Assembly (NCBI RefSeq): GCF_014635905.1
Contig: NZ_BMDS01000001.1
Coordinates: forward strand, 124,001 to 188,000
Length of the DNA: 64,000 bases
Reading direction: 5' to 3'
Source: Limosilactobacillus caviae
GTDB lineage: Bacteria; Bacillota; Bacilli; Lactobacillales; Lactobacillaceae
Shown here one piece after another: positions 15,772 to 25,292 of the stretch (within the stretch, counting starts at the first letter, position 1; each line of letters opens with the position of its first letter). The notes beneath the pieces were generated by a model that saw only the letters and a list, made by a program, of their open reading frames with translations, was not told the origin of the DNA and searched no databases. Made by a program: the position numbers and the translations under genes.

Positions 15772-17085
15772 ATGAAAAGGGTTAAACTATTTAGCGCTGC
15801 ATTAGCCGTAGTTACCGGATTATCATTTGCCGAAGCTAATGCCAATGCCGCTCAACGTAGTAACAATAATACAAACGACGTTAATGAAATTGGTTCACTT
15901 ATTTATTCCAACGCATACGGACAAAATTATGTTAATGATGCTCATAGTATTAGCGTCTTCAAAGATAGTAATGGACGTTATGGAATTGGCCAAGGAACCG
16001 CTGATAGTACTGCTTTCTTCAAAATTAACAATGATGGTACAGTTACAATATGGCAGATAAAGGGCGATCCTAATACGCCAACTTATAAGCAAGGCTATAC
16101 TAAGAAGACCGTGCCAATTTCTAGTCTCCAAAAGTCCGAAAATCAGACTTCGACACAAAAAGCCACGATTAACCATGCAATCTCATCGATCAAAAATAAC
16201 CCATCAGCAACACCAACGCAAAATAGTCAATCAAGCAACGCTAACTCTAATGCTCACCAATTACTTCAAGATGGACAAGTAGTCGATGACTTAGGATTAC
16301 AACTTTACAACCGTTACTATGGTACTGCTTATCAGAGTCCAAGCTTGAACGTTTTCAAAGACAGTAACGGACGAATGGGAATTGGTCGTGGAAGTTATAA
16401 CAATACCATTTACTACAAAATCAATAGTGATGGTAAAACAATGACCGTTTGGCGACCAGTTTCTGGTGCTAATACTTCGGCTGCTAAACAACAATACACA
16501 ACTTCTACTGTCTCTCTGAGCTCACTCGGCTTTAACCCAGATGGTCAGCCTAGTTCACAGGCAAGTTCAAATAGTAGCAGTACAGCAAACCAAGCTAATG
16601 CTAATTCTGCTTCCACAAATAGCCAATCAACGCAATCTAGCTCTGCCACTAAGACAAAGACAGCTGATCCTGCAATCACTAGTGCCCGTCCAACCGCTAA
16701 GGAAAATCAACAAGTCGCCAAAAATGCTAACAAGAAAATCACTGTTCCTTCTTCCCAAGGCAAGGAAACTCTCTCTTACTACAAGATTGCTGCACTAGTT
16801 TATGCAAAAGTATATGGCGCTGACCGGCTTGGTAGTAACCAGGGATTGCAATTAACCATGAACAAAAATCATTCTCGTTTTATCCTTGGTGAAGGAACTG
16901 CTGATAGCACCCTTCTTTTCCGTGTAAATCAAGGAAAGAAAACCGTAACAGTATGGACGCTCAATGATAGTGATCGAACAACGAATAAAAACACATACGA
17001 AATCAGCTCACTAATCAACGAATTCTATGCTACTAACGACCAACAGACCCTTGTTAACGAGACTGCTCAATCATTGAAGAAATAA
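15772..17085 (+). CDS. Secreted protein with three copies of an approx. 80-residue domain
   Basis: 437 aa. A signal peptide ends near NANAAQ (about residue 26). Three homologous units follow at about 35-118, 165-250 and 335-425, each with a Y(S/N/A)xxYG start, an FKDSNGRxGIGxG-like core and a VTVW strand. They are joined by Ser/Asn/Gln/Ala-rich linkers. I recall such repeats in L. reuteri as a family of uncharacterised secreted proteins. The ATG at 15772 (GGAGGGG 7 nt upstream) is chosen over one at 15739 that overlaps the -10 box. It is divergent from the pheromone cluster and shares its intergenic region. A cell-surface or extracellular role is likely; the function is unknown. Confidence 0.75.
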   Translation: MKRVKLFSAALAVVTGLSFAEANANAAQRSNNNTNDVNEIGSLIYSNAYGQNYVNDAHSISVFKDSNGRYGIGQGTADSTAFFKINNDGTVTIWQIKGDPNTPTYKQGYTKKTVPISSLQKSENQTSTQKATINHAISSIKNNPSATPTQNSQSSNANSNAHQLLQDGQVVDDLGLQLYNRYYGTAYQSPSLNVFKDSNGRMGIGRGSYNNTIYYKINSDGKTMTVWRPVSGANTSAAKQQYTTSTVSLSSLGFNPDGQPSSQASSNSSSTANQANANSASTNSQSTQSSSATKTKTADPAITSARPTAKENQQVAKNANKKITVPSSQGKETLSYYKIAALVYAKVYGADRLGSNQGLQLTMNKNHSRFILGEGTADSTLLFRVNQGKKTVTVWTLNDSDRTTNKNTYEISSLINEFYATNDQQTLVNETAQSLKK

Positions 17086-17126
17086 GGATTGTAACATAAA
17101 TCCTATTATTGATATAAAACGCAAAT

Positions 17127-17169
17127 GGCCTCTAAAGCTCGGTAAAGCCGAACTCTAGAGGCCTATTTT
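17127..17169. terminator. Terminator between convergent genes
   Basis: GGCCTCTA pairs with TAGAGGCC around a CTCGG/CCGAA inner stem, followed by ATTTTTG on the plus strand. Confidence 0.8.
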
Positions 17170-17203
17170 TGCTCACGGGGCGTGGCGCTTCTGTCATGTT
17201 CCC

Positions 17204-18433
17204 TTATTTTAGGATATCAATTAAGTTCTTATTAGCTGCTTGCCGCGCTGGTAAAATTCCGAAAATTAAACCGACAGCAGCCGATGTTCCAAATGCCAAT
17301 AAGAAAGCGTTAAGTGAGACGTGGGCATGGATATGAATACCACCGCCACCTATCGCGTTTGATAATAGCGGTGCTAGTAGGTGAGCTAATCCGGCCCCGC
17401 AGAGGAACCCTAGCAATCCACCAGTTAACGTTAGAATTACGGCCTCGACTAGGAACTGCATCATAATATTAAATGGCGTTGCTCCCACCGCCAGTCGGAT
17501 TCCGATTTCCTGTGTCCGTTCCGAAACTGAGATGTACATCATATTCATAACACCGATGCCGGCAATAAATAGTGAAATTGCCGCAATAAAGCTAATGAAT
17601 GTTGTGATAATGCTCATTTGCGATGAGAATTGTTTCAACGCTTTTTCCATATCTAAGTATTGATAACTTCCTTGAGGCGCAGCTGGACTATTATTCTTTA
17701 AGTATTTAGCTACTTTTCGTGAAATTGCACTTGCATTAGCTCCTTGACTAAATGTCAGCTTAAGTGTATTCCCCTCTTTTGCACTATCGCTTTGATAATA
17801 TAGCTTTTTTGGTAGTAACAGGTCAACGCCATAGGAATTTTGATTTCCATCATCTGTAAATTGTTCCTGCGTTTTATATACTCCCGTGACCGTGTAAGTT
17901 ACATTGTTCGCTGTTACCGTTGTTCCAATAGCATTTTGCGCTGATCCGTATTGCCGTTTAGCAACCTTTTCACTCATTAACGCATTGGCTTCACCGAGTT
18001 CAAGCTCATTTTTAGTAAAATTCTTTCCCGCAATTAAGCTTACACTATGCGTTGGCTTTTTCAGCAAACTCAACGTTACAGTTTTAGTCGTATCACCAAT
18101 ATCCGCACGAGTTGAAATATTATCAGACTCTTGTTCTATTTCGGCTTTCTTAATCTCGCCACCGAATTGGGTATTAATATCCGTCAGTTGCTCTTGTGTG
18201 AAACCATTAATCGTCGAATTAACATTGTCCGGATTGTAGGCAATTTCAGTCGTTTGCTGACCTTGCTTAGCATTGTTGCCAAACTTATCATACATTGTTT
18301 TAGTAATTCCATCCCCGATTCCAAGAATAGCAATTACCGCCGCAATTCCGATCATAATTCCAATAATCGTGAGAAAACTCCGCTTTTTATTTGCCTTTAA
18401 GGATTGGATAGCAGACTTAAATAGCTCAATCAT
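17204..18433 (-). CDS. MacB-type ABC transporter permease
   Basis: 409 aa. One N-terminal membrane helix (SFLTIIGIMIGIAAVIAI) precedes a large extracellular MacB_PCD domain (about 45-270). Three C-terminal helices form the FtsX-like permease, including GIGVMNMMYISVSERTQEIGIRLAVGA. It is the third gene of a membrane fusion protein-ATPase-permease operon that would export a peptide, drug or toxin by mechanotransmission. The start at 18433 overlaps the ATPase stop by 8 nt. Substrate unknown. Confidence 0.88.
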   Translation of the reverse strand: MIELFKSAIQSLKANKKRSFLTIIGIMIGIAAVIAILGIGDGITKTMYDKFGNNAKQGQQTTEIAYNPDNVNSTINGFTQEQLTDINTQFGGEIKKAEIEQESDNISTRADIGDTTKTVTLSLLKKPTHSVSLIAGKNFTKNELELGEANALMSEKVAKRQYGSAQNAIGTTVTANNVTYTVTGVYKTQEQFTDDGNQNSYGVDLLLPKKLYYQSDSAKEGNTLKLTFSQGANASAISRKVAKYLKNNSPAAPQGSYQYLDMEKALKQFSSQMSIITTFISFIAAISLFIAGIGVMNMMYISVSERTQEIGIRLAVGATPFNIMMQFLVEAVILTLTGGLLGFLCGAGLAHLLAPLLSNAIGGGGIHIHAHVSLNAFLLAFGTSAAVGLIFGILPARQAANKNLIDILK

Positions 18434-19124
18434 TTGCATTTCGTTCACCATCCTTACTATCGCTAACAACACGGCCATCAATAATTTTAATTACTCGGTC
18501 ACACTGTTCTGCTACATGCGGATCATGAGTCACCATAATAATCGTAGTTCCTTCTTCACGATTAAGACGCTTAAAAAGATTCATGATTTCTTGACTTGTT
18601 TCTGTATCCAAAGCTCCCGTTGGTTCATCCGCAATCAAAAATTTAGGATGTGTTGATATTGCCCGGGCAATAGATACTCGTTGTTGCTGTCCACCAGACA
18701 TATTTTTAGGAAGTTGGTTCTCATAGCCTGCTAAACCAACTTGTTTAAGAACTTCAGATACCCGTGAGCCAATCTCTTTTCGGCGCTTACCAGCGTATAA
18801 TAACGGCAATGCGACATTATCTGCAACGGTTGACTCCCGTAAGAGTTTAAAGTTTTGGAAAACGAAGCCAACATTTTGATTTCGCAAACTCGAGAATTGT
18901 TTTCGCGTATAGTCGTGGATTGGGTGATTTTGGTAAAAGTATGTCCCCTCAAAATCATCATCAAGAAACCCAATAATATTAATCAATGTTGACTTCCCTG
19001 ATCCAGATTCACCAATGATCGCCACTAACTCGCCTTGCTCGATACTAATATTGATATCGTGAAGAACGTGAAACCGATGATCACCCTGCCGGTAGTACTT
19101 ATTGATGTTTTTTAATGTGATCAT
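18426..19124 (-). CDS. MacB/LolD-type ABC transporter ATPase
   Basis: 232 aa. It has Walker A GESGSGKST, a Q-loop in FVFQNFKLL, signature MSGGQQQR, Walker B LIADEPTGALD and the H-loop VTHD. The ATG at 19124 overlaps the stop region of the adaptor gene. It drives the permease encoded immediately downstream. Confidence 0.92.
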   Translation of the reverse strand: MITLKNINKYYRQGDHRFHVLHDINISIEQGELVAIIGESGSGKSTLINIIGFLDDDFEGTYFYQNHPIHDYTRKQFSSLRNQNVGFVFQNFKLLRESTVADNVALPLLYAGKRRKEIGSRVSEVLKQVGLAGYENQLPKNMSGGQQQRVSIARAISTHPKFLIADEPTGALDTETSQEIMNLFKRLNREEGTTIIMVTHDPHVAEQCDRVIKIIDGRVVSDSKDGERNAND

Positions 19125-19125
19125 A

Positions 19126-20208
19126 TTAATCAACCTTCGCGTTATCTTTAAGCTTACTATTAGGGTTCGTCACAATTCGGTCACCTGCATCGACACCATC
19201 TGTCACAATATATGAACTATTAAATGCATGACCGCTAACCTCGGTCTCTCGTACCCGATCATTTGCTCCGACAACAAAAACTTTGCCATGGCGAACAGCA
19301 GACTTAGGAATTTGGACCCCGTCTTGCTTAACCGAAGCTTTAGCGGTTTGTCCTGCCATAAACTTATTAGCATTCACATTTGCAGTTACTTCATATTTGG
19401 TATTATTTCCAGAATTTTTAGTTGGAATTGTTGCAAGGTAGCTGACCTGGGTATCAGCGGTTCGTTTTGTTGCCAATGCCGTTACCTTAATATTTATACT
19501 TTGGTGCAATTTACTGTAGTCATATTCTGAAACTTGACCAACAAACTGGAGGCTATCTGAATAAAGCGTAACTACCGGCTCATTTTGTTTTGACTGGTCA
19601 ACCGTGACATAACCAGCAAAAGGTGCTGTTAAGGTTTGGTTGACTTTACTTGAAGCAGTATTAAGACGCTGCTGAGTTGATGCTACGCTTGCTTGCGCAT
19701 CAGCATAAGCATTTTGGGCCTCATTTAATTGGCTTTGAAGATCTGCATACCCTTCATCTCCACTGGTCATTCCATTGAGTTGCTGACGAAGGTTATTTAC
19801 TGTTTGTTGCTGCGCATTCATTGTTCGCTGGCTCTTGCTAAGATCCGCTTGAAGTTCAGCGACACTATCCTGTGTATTGCTATTATGCATAGTTAAAATA
19901 GCTTCACCTTGTGTTACATGATCGCCATCTTTAACATTTAAACTTTGTAAGTTTCCTGAGGGTAGCGTTAATGTCTGTGTCTGAACCGGTTCAATTTTTC
20001 CAGTCAGATTAAAGTCTGTTTGTGATGTTACCTTTAAGACATTATATTCTGTTTTCTCAGCCGCTTTTTGTGCATTATTATGACGTACTGCAATCACAAT
20101 AAGCAATAAAATGATAATAACTCCGCCTATTGTAATCCATCGGCGGCGACGGGTTGCAAATAGTCTCCGCAATCGTGGTTTCCGCTGGCTGTTTCTTTTC
20201 GCAGTCAT
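19126..20208 (-). CDS. HlyD/MacA-like membrane fusion protein
   Basis: 360 aa. An Arg/Lys-rich N-terminus and one membrane anchor (about 22-44) are followed by a biotinyl-lipoyl half-motif (VKDGDHVTQGEAIL), a coiled-coil hairpin rich in Gln/Ala (about 110-190), the second lipoyl half (LTAPFAGYV) and beta-barrel/MP domains. GGAGG 9 nt before the ATG at 20208 fixes the start nine codons inside the longest frame. It is the first gene of the MacAB-like operon. Confidence 0.88.
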   Translation of the reverse strand: MTAKRNSQRKPRLRRLFATRRRRWITIGGVIIILLLIVIAVRHNNAQKAAEKTEYNVLKVTSQTDFNLTGKIEPVQTQTLTLPSGNLQSLNVKDGDHVTQGEAILTMHNSNTQDSVAELQADLSKSQRTMNAQQQTVNNLRQQLNGMTSGDEGYADLQSQLNEAQNAYADAQASVASTQQRLNTASSKVNQTLTAPFAGYVTVDQSKQNEPVVTLYSDSLQFVGQVSEYDYSKLHQSINIKVTALATKRTADTQVSYLATIPTKNSGNNTKYEVTANVNANKFMAGQTAKASVKQDGVQIPKSAVRHGKVFVVGANDRVRETEVSGHAFNSSYIVTDGVDAGDRIVTNPNSKLKDNAKVD

Positions 20209-20298
20209 GTGTAAATTCCTCCAAATAGTAATCATATTATAGTTAGTTACTTATGTAAGTAAGTATATAAGTAAGAGAATATAATTGCAAGAATCGAT

Positions 20299-20586
20299 TT
20301 ATTGATTATTTCTAGCCGCCTTTTTAGTAGTAAGTAAGTTAATAACACCAAAAGCACATAATGCTAGGCAGACCAGCAAACTTTCATGCAGTGCCAGTAA
20401 AACAATTCCTACTAGTATTATGAAGCTTCCCTGAATGTACCAATATTTTTCTTTAATGTTGTCTAAAAAATAAGTTATCCCAATTACAAAAAACATCCAG
20501 CCAAGACCATTATCGTTACTTAACCAACTGCCAATCGCTATGATAACAAATAATAAACCCAAAATATTATTTCCCTTGTTATTCAA
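20299..20586 (-). CDS. Small four-helix membrane protein
   Basis: 95 aa from a TTG start with GGAGAG 7 nt upstream. Four hydrophobic helices (LLFVIIAIGSWL, MFFVIGITYFL, GSFIILVGIVLLAL, SLLVCLALCAFGVINLL) end in a basic tail. It resembles LiaI/LiaF-type membrane domains, a loose likeness. It lies about 90 nt before the efflux operon on the opposite side of a promoter-bearing gap. Function unknown. Confidence 0.55.
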   Translation of the reverse strand: MNNKGNNILGLLFVIIAIGSWLSNDNGLGWMFFVIGITYFLDNIKEKYWYIQGSFIILVGIVLLALHESLLVCLALCAFGVINLLTTKKAARNNQ

Positions 20587-20699
20587 TCTTTCACTCTCCA
20601 CCAATTATTAGATTTTTCTAATTATATCAAATATTCCTTTTACCGCAATATTGCTTACCATCTACTCTTCAAGAATTTATTCTCCATTTCCTGGGAAAT

Positions 20700-20729
20700 A
20701 AAAAAGCGTCATCCTTATTAGAATGGCGC
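20700..20729 (-). terminator. Terminator after aldehyde dehydrogenase gene
   Basis: Minus-strand GCGCCAT pairs with ATGACGC (one G-T pair), then TTTTTT. Confidence 0.75.
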
Positions 20730-20735
20730 CATTTT

Positions 20736-22109
20736 CTATTGTCGTGCTTCATAAATTAAGTGCTTATTCATAAATTCATCAATACCATAACTACTAAGCT
20801 CTCGACCATATCCAGAATTCTTCACTCCACCAAATGGTAACTCTGGAAGAGAGGCCCAACCTGCATTGATCCAGCTCATCCCAGTTTCAATTTTGGCTGC
20901 TACTCGCTCAGCATGATCATAATCTTTACTAAATACGGTATTTCCTAAACCATAGCTTGAATTATTTGCTAGTTCAATAGCCTCTTCTTCAGATTTAACC
21001 TTATAAACTGACGCTACCGGACCAAACATTTCAGTATCAAAAATTGGATTATCTGGTGTAATGTCAGTCAAAATTGTCGGCATAAAGAACTGCCCTTCAA
21101 GATCGACTGTTTTATTACCGTAATATATCTTTGCACCGTTTTTCACTGCTAAATCAACTTGTCCTTGAAGCTTATCCTTGGCTTTCTTTGAAGACAAGGG
21201 AGCTAAGGTAGTGGAAGGGTCAAGCGGATCACCCATTTTAACTTTTGAAAAAGCATCCTTCATTATTTCTAGAAAACGGTCATAGTCTTTTTCAAGAACG
21301 ATAAACCGTTTTGATGAGGTACATACTTGCCCTGCATTATAGAGTCGCGCTGCTGGAGCAACTTTTTCAACGAGGTCCCAATCTGCATCATCCAAAATGA
21401 TAAAAGCGTCATTTCCGCCTAACTCCATCGTATTCTTCTTTAAGTTTGCGCCGGCTTCTTTAGCAACAGTAGCACCACCACGTTCAGAACCCGTTAAGCA
21501 AACTCCTGCAACCCTTTTATCCGCAATTGCTTTATTTACTTGGTCGTAAGATAAGAAAAGATTGGTTAAACTGCCTTCAGGAGCACCTGCTTCTTTAACG
21601 GCATCCGCAAAGGCTTGAGCAGAAGCTGGACAATTTGAAGCATCCTTTAAAATCATTGGATTACCAACGATAAAGTTAGGAATGAATACCCGTGCAATCT
21701 GATAAAATGGGAAATTCCATGGTTCAACTGCAACAAGAGTCCCTAATGATTGCTTAATGACCTTTGCCCGACCACTAGTTGTTGCAATAATATCTGGTGC
21801 TAAAAACTTATCAGCATTTGCTACATAATAATCACAAAATGAAGCACATAGGTCAACTTCGCCTTCCGCTTCACCGATTAATTTCCCCATGTCTTTTGTC
21901 ATAATCGTTGCATATTCTTCACGTCGTTCACGTAAAATATGGCCAAGCTTTAAGATTACCCGCTTACGTTCCTCAAGGTCATTATGCTTCCACCAATCTA
22001 AGTATAGTTGATGGGCTGTCGCTAATGTCTGTTCTAATTCTTCATCTGTAGTATTTTCAAATGTCTTCTCAACTTCATTAGTATATGGATTAATTGTTTG
22101 ATATGCCAT
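20736..22109 (-). CDS. NAD(P)-dependent aldehyde dehydrogenase (succinate-semialdehyde type)
   Basis: 457 aa, the short ALDH form common in Gram-positives. It has VEPWNFPFYQ, the catalytic Glu in MELGGND, the catalytic Cys in NAGQVCTSSKRF and a C-terminal PFGGVKNSGYGRE. It oxidises an aldehyde to the acid; succinate semialdehyde is the usual label for this subfamily, but the substrate cannot be told from sequence. GGAGG lies 7 nt before the ATG, and a cre-like site is just upstream, suggesting CcpA control. Confidence 0.85.
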   Translation of the reverse strand: MAYQTINPYTNEVEKTFENTTDEELEQTLATAHQLYLDWWKHNDLEERKRVILKLGHILRERREEYATIMTKDMGKLIGEAEGEVDLCASFCDYYVANADKFLAPDIIATTSGRAKVIKQSLGTLVAVEPWNFPFYQIARVFIPNFIVGNPMILKDASNCPASAQAFADAVKEAGAPEGSLTNLFLSYDQVNKAIADKRVAGVCLTGSERGGATVAKEAGANLKKNTMELGGNDAFIILDDADWDLVEKVAPAARLYNAGQVCTSSKRFIVLEKDYDRFLEIMKDAFSKVKMGDPLDPSTTLAPLSSKKAKDKLQGQVDLAVKNGAKIYYGNKTVDLEGQFFMPTILTDITPDNPIFDTEMFGPVASVYKVKSEEEAIELANNSSYGLGNTVFSKDYDHAERVAAKIETGMSWINAGWASLPELPFGGVKNSGYGRELSSYGIDEFMNKHLIYEARQ

Positions 22110-22124
22110 AATTGTTCCTCCTTA

Positions 22125-22139
22125 ACTAAGCGCTTACAT
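22125..22139 (-). promoter_or_regulatory. cre-like catabolite site
   Basis: Minus-strand ATGTAAGCGCTTAGT matches WTGNAANCGNWNNCW at all but one conserved base. It lies 15 nt upstream of the aldehyde dehydrogenase ATG, a position suited to CcpA repression. Confidence 0.55.
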
Positions 22140-22406
22140 TTTATAACTAATCAATAGACCAATTCAACTAATTTCACTCTAATTTTTTCGACATTTGATA
22201 CTAGTTAAGTTCATTACATAACAATATATCGTTATAAAAAGTGCATATGTCTAGTAAACACTAATTATTAAAGCACTCCTTGTTCGCTCACAAATTTCAC
22301 CTATACCAATTAGTGAATTTAAAATTTTACAAAAGTCTTTTGGTTAGCGTCTTATACAAAAATAGGCTAGGATTAATTTAGATACATGTAGAAAGGATGT
22401 TTTTCA

Positions 22407-23219
22407 ATGGCAATCAAAATTTATGCATTCGGTGGCGGTCAAATGGTTGAAGCAATGCTACGAGCCGCTTTAAAGAAGGGAATTATAAAAGCTGAAACCA
22501 CAGGAGTTACTGATATTTCAGCTGACCGAGTCAATTATTTAACTGATACTTATCATTTTCAAGCAAGTCAACAACCTGACTGGACAGCAATTACTGCTGC
22601 TGATCTTGTAATTCTTGGTGTACGGCCACAAGACGATTGGCAGCAAATCATGAAAGAACTAGTCAACCATGATTATGCCAAGGACGTCCTTTCAATTATT
22701 GCTGGAGTGACCGTTAAACAACTCGCTAGTCAGGCTGATCGTTTTGCAATTACGCGGATCATTCCTAATACTTTAACTGATGTCGCAATGGGCTATAGCG
22801 GTGTTGTTAAAAACGATCGTGCTAACCAAACAGTTATCGAGGAATTTCTAAACAGCTTCGGAAAAGTCGATTATATTGATGAATCCTTGCTAGATGTATT
22901 TACTGGATATGGTGTTGCAGGTCCAAACTATATCTATAATTTTCTAATTAGTTTTACAAACGCGGGCGTGCTTGCCGGAATGCCTCGTCAGCAAGCTAAC
23001 AAACTTGCCCTTGAGAACCTACGTGCCGCCGCTGCATTTGTCGAACAAAGTGGAAAGCACCCAGCAGAACTACTCGATATTAATAATTCTGCTGGGGGAG
23101 TAGGAATTACTGCTCAACATGAATTAGATAAAAGCTCATTTTCAGCTGGAATTGAAAATGCTGTTCTTGCTGCTGTTAACCGTACGAAGGAATTAGGCAA
23201 ACAAAATAAGGGTGATTAA
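22407..23219 (+). CDS. Pyrroline-5-carboxylate reductase-like protein
   Basis: 270 aa, the ProC length. The N-terminal Rossmann motif is FGGGQM (GxGxM type). The middle has SIIAGVTVKQL and RIIPNT, and the C-terminus has the substrate-loop sequence SAGGVGITAQHELDKSSF, equivalent to the P5C-reductase GGMT signature. In the family it reduces pyrroline-5-carboxylate to proline with NADPH. Divergence in the signature and linkage to a VOC protein leave another imino or keto substrate possible. AAAGGAT precedes the ATG. Confidence 0.75.
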   Translation: MAIKIYAFGGGQMVEAMLRAALKKGIIKAETTGVTDISADRVNYLTDTYHFQASQQPDWTAITAADLVILGVRPQDDWQQIMKELVNHDYAKDVLSIIAGVTVKQLASQADRFAITRIIPNTLTDVAMGYSGVVKNDRANQTVIEEFLNSFGKVDYIDESLLDVFTGYGVAGPNYIYNFLISFTNAGVLAGMPRQQANKLALENLRAAAAFVEQSGKHPAELLDINNSAGGVGITAQHELDKSSFSAGIENAVLAAVNRTKELGKQNKGD

Positions 23220-23220
23220 G

Positions 23221-23997
23221 ATGACAGAAACATTAAATTGGGATCACACAATGATTGACGTGACTAATCTTAAAGATGCAATTGATTATTTTAATTCTAA
23301 AGGACTTTCATTCGCTCCTGGTGGCAACCATGAATATTGGGGTACCAAAAACGCGCTAGATTATTTTGGACTTAACTATATCGAGCTTTTAACCGTTGCC
23401 AATAAAGAAAAAGCCAAGGCGTTCCCATATCAAAATAATTCTGCTATTCATGATGCCGTGGAAGATTACTTCGATGGTATTCAGCGAATAACAACGATCG
23501 CAATTCGGACTACCGATATTATGGAGACTCACCGTCGACTAAAGGAACTCGGTCTTGATGTCGGGAAGATCACCGATGGGAAACGAATTAATCCTGCTGG
23601 GAAACTAATTCAATGGAAAATCTTTTATGTAAATGATGAACTTGCCAATCACCTTCCTGCTCCGTTCTTTATTCAATGGAACAAAGATGATGATAAGCGT
23701 CGTGAAGACCTGAAGAAACAAGGATTAATCAAGTTCCATCCGGCTGGTGACCTGTTTGTTAAGCAAGCTATATTTAATGTCACCGACCCCGAAGAAGCAG
23801 CTAAGCAATGGTCGGCATTATTACAAGCAGAAGTAGTAAGAGAAGGCGATACCTTTACAGTTAATATTGGTAATAAGCAACTTGTCTTTACTGCTGGTGT
23901 TGAAAATCGCTTATTCAAGCTCATTTTCCATGGAGCTAAACAGCCCGAAAAATTACAACTAGGACAGATTCGTTTTGAACTAACTACTAATGAATAA
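23221..23997 (+). CDS. VOC-fold (glyoxalase-like) protein
   Basis: 258 aa. The N-terminus WDHTMIDVTNLKDAIDYF starts a vicinal-oxygen-chelate beta-alpha-beta module, a second module begins near residue 170 (KQAIFNVTDPEEAAKQW), and GGNHEYWGT supplies likely metal or ligand residues. The family covers dioxygenases, lyases and binding proteins, so no activity is assigned. The ATG directly follows the ProC-like stop, with AAGGGTG inside that gene as ribosome site. The two form one operon. Confidence 0.7.
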   Translation: MTETLNWDHTMIDVTNLKDAIDYFNSKGLSFAPGGNHEYWGTKNALDYFGLNYIELLTVANKEKAKAFPYQNNSAIHDAVEDYFDGIQRITTIAIRTTDIMETHRRLKELGLDVGKITDGKRINPAGKLIQWKIFYVNDELANHLPAPFFIQWNKDDDKRREDLKKQGLIKFHPAGDLFVKQAIFNVTDPEEAAKQWSALLQAEVVREGDTFTVNIGNKQLVFTAGVENRLFKLIFHGAKQPEKLQLGQIRFELTTNE

Positions 23998-24000
23998 ACA

Positions 24001-24043
24001 AAAAATCCATGCGAAGATTTCGAGAATTTCCACATGGATTTTT
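24001..24043. terminator. Bidirectional terminator between VOC gene and dhaT
   Basis: AAAAATCCATG pairs with CATGGATTTTT, with CGAAGATT/ GAGAATTTC between them. Confidence 0.8.
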
Positions 24044-24062
24044 ATTTTAAATTAATTACTTA

Positions 24063-25235
24063 TTAGTAAATGCCATCGTAAGCCTTTTGGTAAAGCTTTA
24101 CAACATCTTCAACAGTACCCTTACGTGGGTTAGAGAAGGCATTACCATCCTTGAGGGCATTCTTAGCCATCATTTCAAAGTCTTCTGGCTTAGCACCGAT
24201 TTCCTTGATTGATGCAGGAATACCAACAAGCTTGCACATTTCACGCATACCATCGATTGACTTTTGAGCAGCTTCGTAAAGCGTAAGGCCAGTAGTATCG
24301 TAGCCCATAACCTTAGCTAATTCTGCAAACCGTTCTGGACATGCAATTAAGTTATATTCTTCAACAGTAGTCAAAAGCAGAGCACAGCAAACACCATGAG
24401 GAGCATCATATTGACCGCCAAGTTGGTGAGCCATTGCATGAACATAACCGAGGTTAGCGTTATTAAAGGCCATTCCGGCAAGCATTTCAGCTTCAACCAT
24501 CTTTGTCCGTGCTTCAACATTGTGACCATTAGCAACTACTTCTGGCAAAGCAGTTTGGATTAATTGAATTGCTTCTTTACATTGACTATCAGTAATTGGG
24601 TTGTGGTCAACTGAAACATATGGTTCGATAGCTTGAACAAAAGCGTCACAACCAGTAGCAGCAGTGATGTCTTGTGGAATATCAAGCATTAACATTGGAT
24701 CGTTGAATGATACCAATGGAATGTTACGCCATGAAACAACAACGAACTTCAAGTGTGTCTTTTCATTTGTGATAACAGCGTGACGGGTTAATTCTGAACC
24801 AGTACCTGCTGTTGTGTTAACAGCCATTAATGGTGGAAGCGGATTATCCAAAGTTTCAATTCCGGCAAGCTTTGAAATGTCGTCACCGTTAGTTAAAACA
24901 ATTCCAATACCCTTACCACAATCATGAGCAGAACCACCACCAACAGTAATGATTGAGTCACAGTTTTCATCTTGGTACATCTTCTTACCAGCTTGAACAT
25001 TACGAATCTTAGGGTTTGGTTCAACACCAGTAAATACAACGTAATCAACACCGGCCTTTTCCAATGCAGCAGTTGTTTGCTTAACAGGACCGTTATCAAT
25101 CTTAGATAAACCTTCAGTAGTAACAATTAATGGCTTGTGCATATTGAGCATCTTTGCACGATCACCAATTTTAGCAATAACACCAGGACCAAAGAAGTTA
25201 ACGCTTGGCATTAAGAAATCAAATTGTCTATTCAT
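24063..25235 (-). CDS. dhaT: Iron-containing alcohol dehydrogenase, 1,3-propanediol dehydrogenase type
   Basis: 390 aa, the DhaT length. It starts MNRQFDFLMPSVNFFGPG, with the nucleotide motif GGGSAHDCGKGIG, TTAGTGSE and iron ligands in the ATGCDAF region and HAMAHQLGG...DAPHG. It reduces 3-hydroxypropionaldehyde (reuterin) to 1,3-propanediol with NADH, regenerating NAD+ during glycerol co-fermentation. L. reuteri is known to carry such an enzyme outside the pdu cluster and close to dnaA, which fits this position. GAGGAGGG lies 7 nt before the ATG at 25235, so an earlier ATG is rejected. Confidence 0.9.
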   Translation of the reverse strand: MNRQFDFLMPSVNFFGPGVIAKIGDRAKMLNMHKPLIVTTEGLSKIDNGPVKQTTAALEKAGVDYVVFTGVEPNPKIRNVQAGKKMYQDENCDSIITVGGGSAHDCGKGIGIVLTNGDDISKLAGIETLDNPLPPLMAVNTTAGTGSELTRHAVITNEKTHLKFVVVSWRNIPLVSFNDPMLMLDIPQDITAATGCDAFVQAIEPYVSVDHNPITDSQCKEAIQLIQTALPEVVANGHNVEARTKMVEAEMLAGMAFNNANLGYVHAMAHQLGGQYDAPHGVCCALLLTTVEEYNLIACPERFAELAKVMGYDTTGLTLYEAAQKSIDGMREMCKLVGIPASIKEIGAKPEDFEMMAKNALKDGNAFSNPRKGTVEDVVKLYQKAYDGIY

Positions 25236-25277
25236 TAAAATACCCTCCTCATGGCATTTGAATACGATACCATTATC

Positions 25278-25292
25278 ATGCAAGCGTTTTAA
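25278..25292 (+). promoter_or_regulatory. cre-like site upstream of dhaT
   Basis: ATGCAAGCGTTTTAA matches WTGNAANCGNWNNCW except at one base and lies about 45 nt upstream of the start codon. Catabolite control of dhaT is plausible. Confidence 0.5.
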
